DNA of 48,071 bases from Clostridium sp. OF09-36 (GCF_003481985.1 NZ_QUMD01000026.1:1-48071), one strand, 5' to 3'; shown: positions 1 through 9,272, counted from the stretch's first letter. Made by a program: numbers and translations. Notes: generated by a model from the letters alone, not told the origin.

Positions 1-108
<108 letters not shown>

Positions 109-316
109 AAAGTTTGTTTCCCGGTTCAAAAATTAACCACTAGCTAATTGTTTAAACCGTTCTACTGTTGTTTGGTTTGTTTTTGTTCTGAATTTTCTCA
201 TTCAAAGATGTCCAACCAGGACTCTTTTTTATTAGAATTTTCAGGGTTTTAAACACTGTTCAATCTTTCATTTTCAAGGTTCATCTTGTTGTCTCGCTCT
301 CAGCGGCAACTTTGAT
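109..316 (-). other. rRNA operon leader
   Basis: This is the transcribed leader between the proximal rrn promoter and the 16S gene. I see no ORF that looks coding. Near 270-285 the minus strand reads GAACCTTGAAAATG, which resembles the boxA antitermination element used in rRNA leaders, but the match is loose. The rest is A-rich, as is usual for clostridial rrn leaders. Confidence 0.6.
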
Positions 317-344
317 AGTTTAGCACAGCTCAAGCTTTTGTCAA
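317..344 (-). promoter_or_regulatory. rrn promoter, proximal
   Basis: On the minus strand TTGACA (339-344) and TAAACT (317-322) are separated by 16 bases, a near-consensus housekeeping sigma promoter reading into the 16S gene. It is one of three tandem copies. Confidence 0.85.
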
Positions 345-409
345 CAACTTTTTTAAATTTCTTTTTGAATCTTTTCAGATTCGTTTTGCTGTTTTCAGCA
401 GCGTGTTGT

Positions 410-438
410 ATCTTACCAGATGTTTACGCTTTTGTCAA
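410..438 (-). promoter_or_regulatory. rrn promoter, middle
   Basis: On the minus strand TTGACA (433-438) and TAAGAT (410-415) are separated by 17 bases. It shares the TGTTGACAAA context with the other two copies. Confidence 0.85.
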
Positions 439-490
439 CAGTTTTTTTATTTTCTTTTTTCTGTCCCGCTGTTTTTCGCGGGTGAGTTAT

Positions 491-519
491 ACTATACCAT
501 CCAGGAAATGGTTTGTCAA
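491..519 (-). promoter_or_regulatory. rrn promoter, distal
   Basis: On the minus strand TTGACA (514-519) and TATAGT (491-496) are separated by 17 bases. The upstream AAAAAAGTTG tract repeats that of the proximal promoter. Confidence 0.85.
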
Positions 520-583
520 CAACTTTTTTCAAAAAATATAAAAACAAAAAGCCACACGCAAAAAGGCTTAAAAATCAGGCAAA

Positions 584-624
584 ATCCGGTTGCTATTTAC
601 GCGGTGCGCAAACAGCAACCGGAT
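584..624 (-). terminator. terminator of the cvpA-like operon; dispersed hairpin copy 1
   Basis: This is a 41-base hairpin with 19-bp arms (ATCCGGTTGC... / ...GCAACCGGAT) and a 3-base loop; every position pairs once G-U is allowed. On the minus strand it is followed by TTTTGCC and a later TTTTT. It lies just after the cvpA-like stop codon. Its inner stem (TTTGCGC / GCGTAAA) belongs to a small hairpin family seen again at 8574, 9332 and 42070. Confidence 0.75.
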
Positions 625-649
625 TATACACCGCATTCTGCCCTAGTCC

Positions 650-1390
650 TCACGAAAAGCCCTTCAAAATACACAAGAACAGCCAGTTAAACAGATTATT
701 CTGATACAGCAAGCTCAGCCACCAGCTTTTTTCAATCTGTATAAGCACCGGCTGTGCCCACACCATACCAGAGCAGGCCTTTATAATAAGACCGGCGAGC
801 CATATGATCAGAAGACCCGCAACACCTCCAAGTAATGCACCAGCTAGCTGGTTTAATTCTGATATGATTGGAAGCCGTGCTACCTGGTCCAGCCAATGTG
901 CGCCCATCCGGAAGAAGAGAAATACCACCGCAAATAAGATTCCGGAGCCAAACGTCCGGATTACCATCGTTGCCAGATATGACCCGAGATAATCAAAAAA
1001 ACGGTTCACGCCCAGCATACGGTAAATCTCACTATTGTTATTTTCCAGCAGTACCTCCTTCATTTGTTCCGGAAGCTTTAAATTTTCTATTATATTTCTC
1101 TGATACGAGGGCTGTACTTCTGTTCCATCTGGCTCATCTGTTTCTTCCATTCCAGCTTTTGCCCCGGCCATTTTCAAAAGACTCTCCCCCACCATCTGAT
1201 GGATGGCAGTATTATGATTCAATGCAGCCGTCACACACGGCATGGCTACACGTGTCACAACAAGGCTCAGGATCAACGCTAATAATGTCACTGCAATGCG
1301 CACCAACCCTCTATAATGTCCATAAAGCACCATAGACAGCCAGAATACGCCCACACCGACAGACAGCCAGTGTTCTGCTAAAAAATCCAT
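650..1390 (-). CDS. CvpA-like integral membrane protein
   Basis: This 246-residue protein has hydrophobic segments near residues 8-50 and again near 130-160 and 175-205, with a hydrophilic loop between. The arrangement fits the CvpA (colicin V production) family of small membrane proteins, whose function in Firmicutes is not settled. I chose the ATG at 1390 because GGAGT lies 8 bases upstream. A longer reading frame to 1495 would overlap the end of the HAD gene and has no better ribosome site. The gene follows the HAD phosphatase by 61 bases and ends at the hairpin at 584-624. The family assignment rests on topology and a weak resemblance. Confidence 0.65.
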   Translation of the reverse strand: MDFLAEHWLSVGVGVFWLSMVLYGHYRGLVRIAVTLLALILSLVVTRVAMPCVTAALNHNTAIHQMVGESLLKMAGAKAGMEETDEPDGTEVQPSYQRNIIENLKLPEQMKEVLLENNNSEIYRMLGVNRFFDYLGSYLATMVIRTFGSGILFAVVFLFFRMGAHWLDQVARLPIISELNQLAGALLGGVAGLLIIWLAGLIIKACSGMVWAQPVLIQIEKSWWLSLLYQNNLFNWLFLCILKGFS

Positions 1391-1451
1391 ATGATATACT
1401 CCATTCTGCGCTTCCGGCCACCACATACATATATTTCTTTCATGCAAATTT

Positions 1452-2276
1452 TCACAACAATTTTTCGATTGCATCCGCAACCCCGTCTTCATCATTCGTC
1501 ACGGTTACATAGTCTGCCTCTGCCTTTAATGCTTCCACAGCATTTCCCATGGCAACACCGATTCCGGCCATGCGGATCATAGTCATATCATTTTCCCCGT
1601 CGCCGAAACCCATGGTCTGTTCCCGGCTTAAGCCCAGATGCTTTGCCAGGCGAAGGATTGCTTCCCCTTTTGTTGCTCCGGGCGCATTGATCTCCAGGTT
1701 ATTGTCCAGGGATGAACTGACAATTACGTCCCCGCGGTCCTGCAAGGCTCTTCTTGCGCGGGCACGCTCCTGCTGGTCACCAAAGAAATAATTGATTTTT
1801 TCCACCGTAAGCCCTAACGCGCGGACCTTCTCCACGACATCCGGTACTTCCTGTCTTGTCTGGCGGACCATTGCCTGGATCGTATCCGGGATCGCGTAAT
1901 CATCCATATGTTCCAGAAACCGCTTTTCCCCATATGCACATCCATTCACATAGGCATCGTACATGGTATGAAACTTTCCTGCCATTTCCAAAATATCGAT
2001 TGCCTGTGCGCAGCCCAGCTTCCGCTCATCCAGGATCTTATGCTCTGCCACGTCTTCCACGATCGCACCATTCGTCGTAATGGCATAACGGATTCCTGGC
2101 AAAGTACGCAAAAACTCCGGCACGCCTCCCCAGATGCGGCCGGTACAGGGTACAATATAAATCCTGCGGGCAATACATTCTTTCAGTGCCTTTTCATTTC
2201 TCGCAGAGAGACGCTTCTGGCTATCCAGAAGCGTCCCGTCTAAATCAAGTGCAATTAATCTAATTTCTCTTCTCAT
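1452..2276 (-). CDS. Cof-type HAD-superfamily phosphatase
   Basis: The 274-residue protein starts with MRREIRLIALDLDGTLLDS, containing the HAD motif I DLDGT with the nucleophilic aspartate. Near the C-terminus GFGDGENDMTMI supplies motif IV, and the central cap domain is of Cof type (C2). Such enzymes dephosphorylate sugar phosphates, flavin or pyridoxal phosphates and are usually promiscuous, so the substrate cannot be read from sequence. Its ATG overlaps the TAA of the TPR gene by one base (TAATG), which suggests translational coupling. Confidence 0.9.
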   Translation of the reverse strand: MRREIRLIALDLDGTLLDSQKRLSARNEKALKECIARRIYIVPCTGRIWGGVPEFLRTLPGIRYAITTNGAIVEDVAEHKILDERKLGCAQAIDILEMAGKFHTMYDAYVNGCAYGEKRFLEHMDDYAIPDTIQAMVRQTRQEVPDVVEKVRALGLTVEKINYFFGDQQERARARRALQDRGDVIVSSSLDNNLEINAPGATKGEAILRLAKHLGLSREQTMGFGDGENDMTMIRMAGIGVAMGNAVEALKAEADYVTVTNDEDGVADAIEKLL

Positions 2277-4226
2277 TATATAAAATGCTCTTCCTTTAAA
2301 ATCAGCATGCCGTCTTTGTCATACTTAGAAGAAAACAATCCCTTAATGGCTTTGCCGAGAGATGGTTTTTCCGCACGGTCCGCAGCTTCCTCGATCAAAG
2401 CCTGTGCTTCCTTTCTGGTCAGCGGGATTCCATCTTCTTCCATGATCTCGATTCGCTCATAAAGCGCAAGCATGCTCTTACCGGTAATGCTGCAGTCAAT
2501 CTCTGATGCATATTTGCAGCAATACTGCGCAAATTCATCGATATCCATTTCTGCTTCTTCTGCAGGTTCGGCTAGTTCTGCCGCTTCCTGTTCTGAAGCT
2601 TCTAATTCCGGTTCCGGCGCCCGCATAGCCCCATTGCTGGTTGAAACCACCTTACGTACCGGACGCTCTGCCTGCTTAAGGTTTGATTCTCGCTCCGGTT
2701 CTGCCATGCTTTCCGGCTCTGCCGCAGCAACCTCTGGCTCCGCTGCCTGTACCGGCGGATAATCACAGCCAATGCACTCAAACTTGTCTGCCAGCGACGG
2801 ATTCTGCGCATGCAGCATCTCCATCTGTTTCGGGTTGTCGATCAGGATAATACGCATGCCGCTGGTATCGCGGGTCATAAGTGTTTCCAGTTCCCCGATC
2901 ATCTGAGGCGTTAAGTCTCCGGCCTCTTCAATCATAAGATCTTTTCCGCTCAGCTTGTCTGCGCAGGCAAGGATTCCACGCTTATTCAGCTTGGAACCGG
3001 TAATCTTTGCCACCGGATTCTTAATTCCGGTTTCTTTCTGAATCTGTTTTAAGGTCTGAATCGCAATCTCCATACCTTTTTCAGGAGATCTTGCCTCGAT
3101 CATCAGGTGATTGGTCATGCGCGGAAGTTCTGGTTCCTCGTCAAATTCGTCAATCTCTTCGATTTCCGGCTCCACGGTTTTTGTTTCCACTTTCTGCGCA
3201 GCTTCTGCCGCCGGCATACGGCGAATGGAATCCAGTACCGGGTCTTGCCCAGATCACTCTCCTCCTCCACTGCATCTTTCCCGATCCGCGATACCTCTTT
3301 TGCAAGCTGTGCCTCGGTCTCTGCCTGCTGTACCTGTGCCACAATTGCTTCTTTTCCATAGGAAAGATCCGGAGTAATATTTACCTCCGGTGCTTCTGTG
3401 TTTTCTTCATCGACGTCTTTTACAGCAACCTCTTTTAGCAAATTCTGTTCTTCCGAAACCACTTCTGAAGCCAGCTCTGCTTCTGCCTCTGCATCTGTTT
3501 CTTCAGCGGCATTTCCTGACTGTTCTGCCTCCGGCTGCACATCAGTCTCCGGCTCGTCATCCATCGCATCTTCCTCTTCAAAGGCCTGCTCTACTGCGCG
3601 CAGTTTTTCCTCGTATTTATCCCGGTTTTCTACCAGGTCCATCTGGTACTTATTTAACGGCGCATACTGGACCTTCAGCTCCATGGCCTTATCTACATAT
3701 TTGCCAAGACCAAACATCAGCATGATCTTATCGCAGGCTGCCACACAGCGCTGCGCATCACCGGCACGGTGATACAGCTCTGCCAGCTCGTACAGCCATT
3801 TTTCATCCAACTCTTCTTCGGTATAGCCCTCCAGAGAATGGATCTGCTGCTCAATCGGCGCATCCATCGCCTTTAAAATCATATAACGGAGCAGATGCTG
3901 GCGCGGATCATCTCCCGCCAGATCACAGAATTCCCGGTAGTAAGCATTTGCTTCCTCTACATTGCCTTCCTTTAACGCAAGATCGGTCAGCTTGTAAAGC
4001 AGCCGTTTCCCGATCGGCGCACGCTCAAAAGCCATCAGCAGAATGTCTTTTGCATCCTGATACTCATGGTTCTTTTCGTAAACGTTGGCAACCATAGACA
4101 GCAGATTCGCATTGCGGACCTTCTTCCAGTCAATGGTATCCGCAATTTTCATGGCTGTCTCAAAATCGCCTGATTGCTTAATTTTCTGATTTGTTCTACT
4201 TTTATGTTAAACTCGTATTTATCCAT
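2276..4226 (-). CDS. TPR protein with degenerate AAA+-like domain (two frameshifts)
   Basis: Joined across two single-base deletions (near 4176-4180 and 3238-3242) this is a protein of about 650 residues starting MDKYEFNIKVEQIRKL, with AGGAG 8 bases before the ATG. Residues 1-190 are helical and TPR-like (for example LLYKLTDLALKEGNVEEANA). A long Glu/Ala-rich linker follows. Next comes a domain with a Walker-B-like segment (KDLMIEEAGDLTP) and a following segment (MRIILIDNPKQMEML) that resembles sensor strands of CbbX/SpoVK-type AAA+ proteins, without a recognisable P-loop. A second acidic linker and a short C-terminal helical domain end the protein. It lies between recR and the HAD gene. I infer a scaffold rather than an enzyme; the role is unknown. 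Confidence 0.7.
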
Positions 4227-4355
4227 CTTCTGCACTCCTTTGCCACTGTCATTTCGCTGCTGTTCATGTACGCATGGCCAGCAACGGGCAAATATCCATT
4301 CTCTCGCCGCCGTTTTTCTGCTCCGCAGACACCGGCAGCTGGTCTCTGACCTGCC

Positions 4356-4952
4356 CTACAACTCCACGCGCCCTTCTAATGCCCTTAACAGGGTTACCTC
4401 ATCAATATACTCCAGATCTCCTCCAACCGGTACCCCGCTTGCAATCCTGCTTACACGGATTCCTGTAGGCTTGATCAGCTTACTGATGTACATGGCCGTA
4501 GTTTCCCCTTCCAGGCTGGAATTGGTGGCAATGATCACTTCTTTTATGTCCCCCTGAAGACGCTGCATCAGCTCCTTCAGCCTGATGTCATTGGGTCCTA
4601 TACCCAGCATCGGAGAAATGGCTCCGTGCAGTACATGGTATACACCTTCATACTTTCCTGTCTTTTCGTATGCAGCCAGATCCCTGGTGTTTTCAACCAC
4701 CATGATCGTTTTATGGTCACGCTTGTCGCTGCTGCAGATTGGACAGAGTTCCTGATCTGTCAGAGTATAACACTCCTTGCAGTAACGGATATTCGCCTTG
4801 GCCTGCGTGATCGCGCTAGCCAGACTCGCCACCTGCTCCTGCGGCATATTGATGATATGAAATGCCAGTCTCTGTGCTGATTTGCTTCCAACACCCGGAA
4901 GCTTTGATAATTCCTCGATCAGTGTTGTGATCTGTTTGCTGTAGTAATCCAT
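4356..4952 (-). CDS. recR: Recombination mediator RecR
   Basis: The 198-residue protein has the usual RecR length and order: an N-terminal helix-hairpin-helix (LSKLPGVGSKSAQRLAFHI), a four-cysteine zinc finger (CKEC ... CPIC) near residues 57-72, and a Toprim domain beginning IMVVENTRDL. RecR acts with RecO and RecF to load RecA on gapped DNA. It starts one base after the ebfC stop codon and sits downstream of dnaX and ebfC, the standard dnaX-ebfC-recR operon order. Confidence 0.98.
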   Translation of the reverse strand: MDYYSKQITTLIEELSKLPGVGSKSAQRLAFHIINMPQEQVASLASAITQAKANIRYCKECYTLTDQELCPICSSDKRDHKTIMVVENTRDLAAYEKTGKYEGVYHVLHGAISPMLGIGPNDIRLKELMQRLQGDIKEVIIATNSSLEGETTAMYISKLIKPTGIRVSRIASGVPVGGDLEYIDEVTLLRALEGRVEL

Positions 4953-4953
4953 T

Positions 4954-5306
4954 TTAGAATGGGAAGCCTCCGCCCAGACCGCCTAATCCGCCGGTCAACT
5001 TTGACATGGCTGCCTGAGACTCATCTTCCATCTTGCGCAGAGCCTCATTGGTTGCTGCCACGATCAGATCCTGAAGCATCTCGATGTCATCTGGATCTAC
5101 TACTTCCTCAGAAAGCTTTACAGAAAGCACTTCTTTTTTACCGGAAACGGTTACAGTTACAGCACCGCCGCCTGCGGATGCACTGTACTCCTTCTCTTCC
5201 AGTTCTTTCGTTGTCTCTTCCATCTGGCGCTGCATTCTCTGCGCCTGTTTCATTAAATTATTCATATTTCCCGGCATTCCGCCCGGGAATCCACACGTTT
5301 TGCCAT
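4954..5306 (-). CDS. ebfC: Nucleoid-associated protein, YbaB/EbfC family (one frameshift)
   Basis: The body (NMNNLMKQAQRMQRQMEETTKELEEKEY...) is the YbaB/EbfC DNA-binding fold. The start is ATG at 5306 with AGGAGG upstream, giving MAKR; one G is missing near 5292-5296, after which the expected GGFPGGMPGNMNN follows in frame. Restored, the protein is about 117 residues. An apparent start further upstream at 5331 only exists because of the shift. The protein binds DNA as a dimer and is typically encoded between dnaX and recR. Confidence 0.93.
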
Positions 5307-5358
5307 GATGCTTCCTCCTAATCTTTGTCATCTTTATAACTGTTTTGCATCTGCTCAG

Positions 5359-6972
5359 TTACTCATCTTCTATTGTAATATCCATGTGAACCGCATTTTT
5401 TAATTCTTCGTCACTGACGTAAATGGTGTTCAGCCGCTCACCGGCATTTCTCATGCGCGCTTTGAAATACATGGTCTTGCCATACTGCTCCTCCACATAC
5501 TTTTCCAGCGCGCCAAGGACCGTAGGCCTGCTGCCGATGGCATAGTTGTCCCCATTTGAAAATACGATGCACAGACAGCTGTCTCCACTGGGTTCCAGCA
5601 CTGTATCACGGAAGCTTGGACGGATCGCGCCGCCAAGTTCCCGGATAATTTTTCCCCAGTCCTGACGGATGAGGTTTAAATCTTCCAGCTGGGCTTTTGG
5701 AATCGATACCTGCTGCGGTGCCTGTGCAGGCTCTGCATCGACCGGTGCCTGCATTCCGCTTCCCTGCTGTCCCATCTGGGCCGCCATCTGCTGCATCATC
5801 TGGGAATTGACCGGAACTCCTTCATCCATCCGGTCTTCCAGTTCTTCTAACCGCTGTAAAATGGAATCCAGATTCGGCTCCATCTGCGGCTTTGTCAGCT
5901 TGATCAATGCCAGTTCAATCAGTACCCGCTTCTGGCTTGCATAGCGGATCTGATTGGAAAGTTCTGAAAAGATCCGGATAAAACGCATGAGCGTTTCCCC
6001 GCTGATCATTTCTGCCTCTTCCCGTAATAGCTTTAAGTTGTCCTCTGACATATCCAGCATATTTTCTGCGTCATCGGCTGTTTTTAACACTAGAAGATTC
6101 CTCAGGTACCAGATAAAATCTGTGACAAACTGCCCCAGTTCCCGACCCTGGATCACCATTTCTTCCAGTTTTTTCATGCACGCTGTTGTGTCCTTTGCGA
6201 TCACAGCACGCAGCAGTTCACTAAAAACACCAGAATCCACTGCGCCCAGCACTTCCAGCACATTATCGTAAGTGAGCAGCGTGCCATAATGAAACGCTAC
6301 ACACTGGTCTAACAGGCTTAAAGCATCTCGCATGGAGCCATCCGCCGCCTTGGCTACATAGCGCAGCGCTTTCTCCTCTACCTGGATATTTTCCGCATCG
6401 GCCAGCTCCCGCAGACGCGCCGCAATGGTATCGATCGTGATACGCCGGAAATCATAGCGCTGGCAGCGGGACAATACCGTGACCGGGATCTTGTGCACCT
6501 CTGTCGTTGCCAGGATAAAGATCACGTAAGAAGGCGGCTCTTCCAGTGTTTTTAACAGCGCATTAAATGCACCGGTAGAAAGCATATGCACCTCATCGAT
6601 GATATAAACCCGGTACGCGCCTTCCGTCGGCGGATACTGGACCTGTTCCCGGATCTCACGGATATTCTCCACACCGTTGTTGGATGCCGCGTCGATCTCT
6701 ACTACATTCATGGAGCTTCCGGATGCGATTGCCTTGCAGGCTGCGCATTCATTGCACGGACTTCCGTCCACTGGATGCTCACAGTTTACTGCCTTTGCAA
6801 AAATCTTTGCAATGGTAGTTTTGCCGGTTCCCCGTGTTCCGCAAAACAGATAAGCATGGCCGATACGCCCGCTGGTAATCTGGTTTTTTAATGTCTGCAC
6901 AATATGATCCTGACCCTTGACATCATCAAACTGGGCAGGGCGCCATTTCCGGTATAGTGCAGTATATGACAT
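5359..6972 (-). CDS. dnaX: DNA polymerase III subunit gamma/tau
   Basis: This is a 537-residue clamp-loader ATPase. It shows Walker A GTRGTGKTT near residue 45, a zinc-binding set (CEHPVDGSPCNECAAC), Walker B IIDEVHML and the SRC motif, followed by the clamp-loader lid and collar domain. A Gln-rich linker (MMQQMAAQMGQQ) and a C-terminal domain follow. I take the start at MSYTALYRKWRP (6972) because AAGGAGT lies 8 bases upstream; the frame extends 15 codons further. It heads dnaX-ebfC-recR. Confidence 0.97.
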   Translation of the reverse strand: MSYTALYRKWRPAQFDDVKGQDHIVQTLKNQITSGRIGHAYLFCGTRGTGKTTIAKIFAKAVNCEHPVDGSPCNECAACKAIASGSSMNVVEIDAASNNGVENIREIREQVQYPPTEGAYRVYIIDEVHMLSTGAFNALLKTLEEPPSYVIFILATTEVHKIPVTVLSRCQRYDFRRITIDTIAARLRELADAENIQVEEKALRYVAKAADGSMRDALSLLDQCVAFHYGTLLTYDNVLEVLGAVDSGVFSELLRAVIAKDTTACMKKLEEMVIQGRELGQFVTDFIWYLRNLLVLKTADDAENMLDMSEDNLKLLREEAEMISGETLMRFIRIFSELSNQIRYASQKRVLIELALIKLTKPQMEPNLDSILQRLEELEDRMDEGVPVNSQMMQQMAAQMGQQGSGMQAPVDAEPAQAPQQVSIPKAQLEDLNLIRQDWGKIIRELGGAIRPSFRDTVLEPSGDSCLCIVFSNGDNYAIGSRPTVLGALEKYVEEQYGKTMYFKARMRNAGERLNTIYVSDEELKNAVHMDITIEDE

Positions 6973-7035
6973 ATTCTTTAACTCCTTGTTTCCGGCAGTC
7001 TGACTCACCGAATCCACCGGCCTGTCAGGCTGTCT

Positions 7036-8110
7036 TTATTCATCACCAAAGCTGATTCCGATCATCTTGGCTTCCTGGATCATGGAGCAGTTCGGATCTA
7101 CCGTTTTTAATTTTCCGGCAACCTCCTCCAGCGGAACTTCCGTAATCTCGTTATTCCGCACTGCCACCATATAACCATATTTCTTTTCCTGGATCAGCTT
7201 TGCCGCTGCCGCACCAAGACGGGTAGAAAGCACCCGGTCATACGGACACGGCTCGCCGCCTCTCTGGGTATGCCCCGGAACTGTCACACGGACTTCCTGT
7301 CCGGTCCGTTCCGTGATCTGTGCGCCAAGCTCGTAAGCAACTGACGGATAGATCACCTGGTTCTTTTTCTTTTCTTTTAATTCCTTCTTGCTTAAGCCCG
7401 CATCTTCCTTGGAGATTGCGCCTTCCGCAACAGCCAGGATGGAAAAACGCTTGCCCTGTTTGCTGCGCTCCTTTAATGCCGCAACGATGACATTGATATC
7501 GTACGGGATTTCTGGAAGCAGGATAATGTCGGCACCGCCAGCCATTCCTGCGTACAGGGTCAGCCAGCCAACCTTATGGCCCATGACCTCCACGATGAAA
7601 CACGTCCATGGGATGCCGCTGTTGTATGAATGCAGTCGATGGCGTTGGTTGCTACATTGATCGCACTCTGGAACCGAAGGTTACATCGCTTCCCCAAAGA
7701 TCATTATCAATTGTCTTCGGAAGAGATACCACATTTAAGCCCTCTTCCCGCAGAAGGTTCGCCGTTTTCTGGCTTCCGTTTCCGCCCAGCACCACCAGAC
7801 ATTCCAATTTCAATTTCCGGTATGTGTGCTTCATGGCCTCAACCTTGTCCAGACCATTTTCATCTGGAACACGCATCAGCTTAAATGGCTGTCTTGACGT
7901 ACCGAGGATGGTTCCGCCCTTTGTCAGGATTCCGGAAAAATCCGAAGGTTTCATGATCTGGTAATCTGCATACATTAAGCCTTTATAGCCATCTTCAAAA
8001 CCAATGATCTCTACATCTTCAAACATCTTATACAGTGCTTTTGCCACACCGCGCATGGTTGCGTTTAAGCTCTGGCAATCGCCGCCGCTGGTCAGTATTC
8101 CTACTCTCAT
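7036..8110 (-). CDS. pfkA: 6-phosphofructokinase (two frameshifts)
   Basis: The N-terminal part has the substrate and nucleotide loops GILTSGGDCQSLNA and VVLGGNGS and the catalytic PKTIDND. After one missing T near 7672 and a second near 7598-7600 the frame continues into MGHKVGWLTLYAGMAGGADI and PEIPYDI. Restored length is about 358 residues, normal for this family. The GGNG signature (not GGDG or GGDD) suggests the ATP-type glycine is present while the preceding aspartate is replaced; donor specificity is therefore an inference. The ATG at 8110 is preferred over a GTG three codons upstream for its spacing from AAGGG. The gene sits between the SRP RNA and dnaX. Confidence 0.93.
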
Positions 8111-8164
8111 CGAAGACACACCCTTCTTTCTTTATAGTTATCCTAAATAAAAAAAACCCACTTT

Positions 8165-8194
8165 ATTATAATACAACGCTTTCTCGTTTGTCCA
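8165..8194 (-). promoter_or_regulatory. pfkA promoter
   Basis: On the minus strand TGGACA (8189-8194) and TATAAT (8165-8170) are separated by 18 bases, 55 bases before the pfkA start. It lies just after the SRP RNA terminator, so pfkA appears to be transcribed on its own. Confidence 0.7.
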
Positions 8195-8214
8195 TCTTTT
8201 ATTAGGAGAAAGAA

Positions 8215-8255
8215 GAAAAATGGGCATACCTTCATTCTCTGAAGATACACCCATT
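8215..8255 (-). terminator. SRP RNA terminator
   Basis: The arms at 8240-8255 and 8219-8234 pair over 16 positions with three G-U wobbles around a 5-base loop. On the minus strand the hairpin is followed by TTTTTCTTCTTTC. It lies 17 bases after the SRP RNA 3' end. Confidence 0.85.
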
Positions 8256-8271
8256 ATTATTCTTTATTAAA

Positions 8272-8535
8272 TCCGCGCACCCCGCTTTGTATACGGCTCA
8301 CAGGCGTTACCCTGGCAGCCAGCTCGGTCCAGGCTTCCTTACGGCACACAGAGGGACTCACTTAGTGCTGCTGCATTCCTGCCCTGACACGGTTCATGAG
8401 GTTCTGTTGCGCAAGACCCAAACGTCAACGCCGCTTACCAGGGGCAGCCCTGCAAGTTCGCATCCGAGGCGGGATATCACCTCTGCTGGAGCGGATTGCA
8501 GATACAGGGCACCGCTATCTCCCCGGCTGCGCGGA
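8272..8535 (-). ncRNA. ffs: Signal recognition particle RNA (large Gram-positive type)
   Basis: The minus strand contains the helix-8 core GTCAGG ... GCAGGAATGC ... AGCAGC with the GGAA tetraloop at 8375-8378, and the distal CCGAGCTGGCTGCC ... GTAACGCC block found in Bacillus scRNA. The 5' part (GCGGTGCCCTGTATCTGCA, AATCCGCT) is the Alu domain of the clostridial form. The ends TCCGCGCA and TGCGCGGA pair perfectly and define a molecule of about 264 bases. It scaffolds Ffh for co-translational targeting. The position next to tadA matches B. subtilis yaaJ-scr. Reading frames here are spurious. Confidence 0.95.
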
Positions 8536-8573
8536 AGCTTTATGACATGTTCTTGTGGCACCTGCGTTTGTTG

Positions 8574-8596
8574 CTGTTCACACGCTGCGCAAACAG
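8574..8596 (-). repeat. dispersed hairpin, copy 2
   Basis: A 10-bp stem (CTGTTTGCGC / GTGTGAACAG, with G-U pairs) closes a 3-base loop. It lies in the stretch transcribed between the SRP RNA promoter and the mature 5' end and has no T-run after it, so it is not a terminator. It shares the TTTGCGC core with copies at 584, 9332 and 42070. Confidence 0.6.
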
Positions 8597-8622
8597 TTTC
8601 TTTTCCTCGCAAATGCCTGTTT

Positions 8623-8652
8623 AGTATACCTTAGAACGCAGGGATTTGTCAA
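8623..8652 (-). promoter_or_regulatory. SRP RNA promoter
   Basis: On the minus strand TTGACA (8647-8652) and TATACT (8623-8628) are separated by 18 bases. The -35 box contains the TGA stop codon of tadA. The predicted start near 8616 leaves about 80 bases of leader before the mature RNA, implying 5' processing. Confidence 0.8.
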
Positions 8653-9272
8653 GGCTGAGCCTTCACTTTCTCACCCTTTGTGAAACTGCTGGTTTTTTCT
8701 ACAGAATTTTCTTCTGCGGTCTGCTGTTTTGCCTGTTCTTTCTCTGCCAAACGTTTTTTTCTCAGGTCTTTGAAAAACTGCGACAGCATTCCCGAGCATT
8801 CTTCCCTGCATACATTGATTTTTGTCTCCACCTGATGGTTAAACCCTTCCTCATGGAGCATGTCCAGCACCGACCCGGCACAGCCGGCCTTGGGATTCAT
8901 ACAGCCAATGACCACATTGGGGATCCGCGCCTGCACAATGGCTCCTGCACACATGGGACACGGTTCTAAAGTTACATACATTGTACAGTCCTCCAGCCGC
9001 CAGTCTCCCATTTTCCTGCAGGCTTTCCGTATTGCGATGATTTCTGCATGAGCCAGGACCGTTTTGTCTGCCATGCGACGGTTATAACCACGGCCAATGA
9101 TCTTTCCCTGATATACGATCACACAACCAATGGGGACATCTCCCAGAGCCGCAGCCTTTTTCGCCTGCCGGATTGCCTCTTTCATATAACGGATATCCTC
9201 TGGTGCTGCGGTTACCTCCGGTGCATCTTTTTCTATCATTGGACTTTCTTTTACTCTCTTTTCTTCTGCCAC
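8649..9272 (-). CDS. tadA: tRNA-specific adenosine deaminase
   Basis: The deaminase core shows the zinc and catalytic set HAE (residues about 75-77) and PCPMCAGA, with ALGDVPIGCVIV before it. TadA converts A34 of tRNA-Arg(ACG) to inosine. At 207 residues it is longer than the usual 150-165: about 28 charged residues precede the core and a Lys/Glu-rich tail of about 35 follows. The start is GTG at 9272, with GGAAGGA 7 bases upstream. The gene precedes the SRP RNA as in B. subtilis (yaaJ). Confidence 0.95.
   Translation of the reverse strand: MAEEKRVKESPMIEKDAPEVTAAPEDIRYMKEAIRQAKKAAALGDVPIGCVIVYQGKIIGRGYNRRMADKTVLAHAEIIAIRKACRKMGDWRLEDCTMYVTLEPCPMCAGAIVQARIPNVVIGCMNPKAGCAGSVLDMLHEEGFNHQVETKINVCREECSGMLSQFFKDLRKKRLAEKEQAKQQTAEENSVEKTSSFTKGEKVKAQP

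Noticed and set aside
3238..4180. Programmed ribosomal frameshifting in the TPR, pfkA or ebfC genes
   Set aside because: No slippery heptamers or downstream pseudoknots are evident, and the shifts occur in many unrelated genes, all as one-base losses.
8287..8634. Reading frames on both strands across 8287-8634
   Set aside because: The stretch is the SRP RNA and its leader; the frames are incidental.
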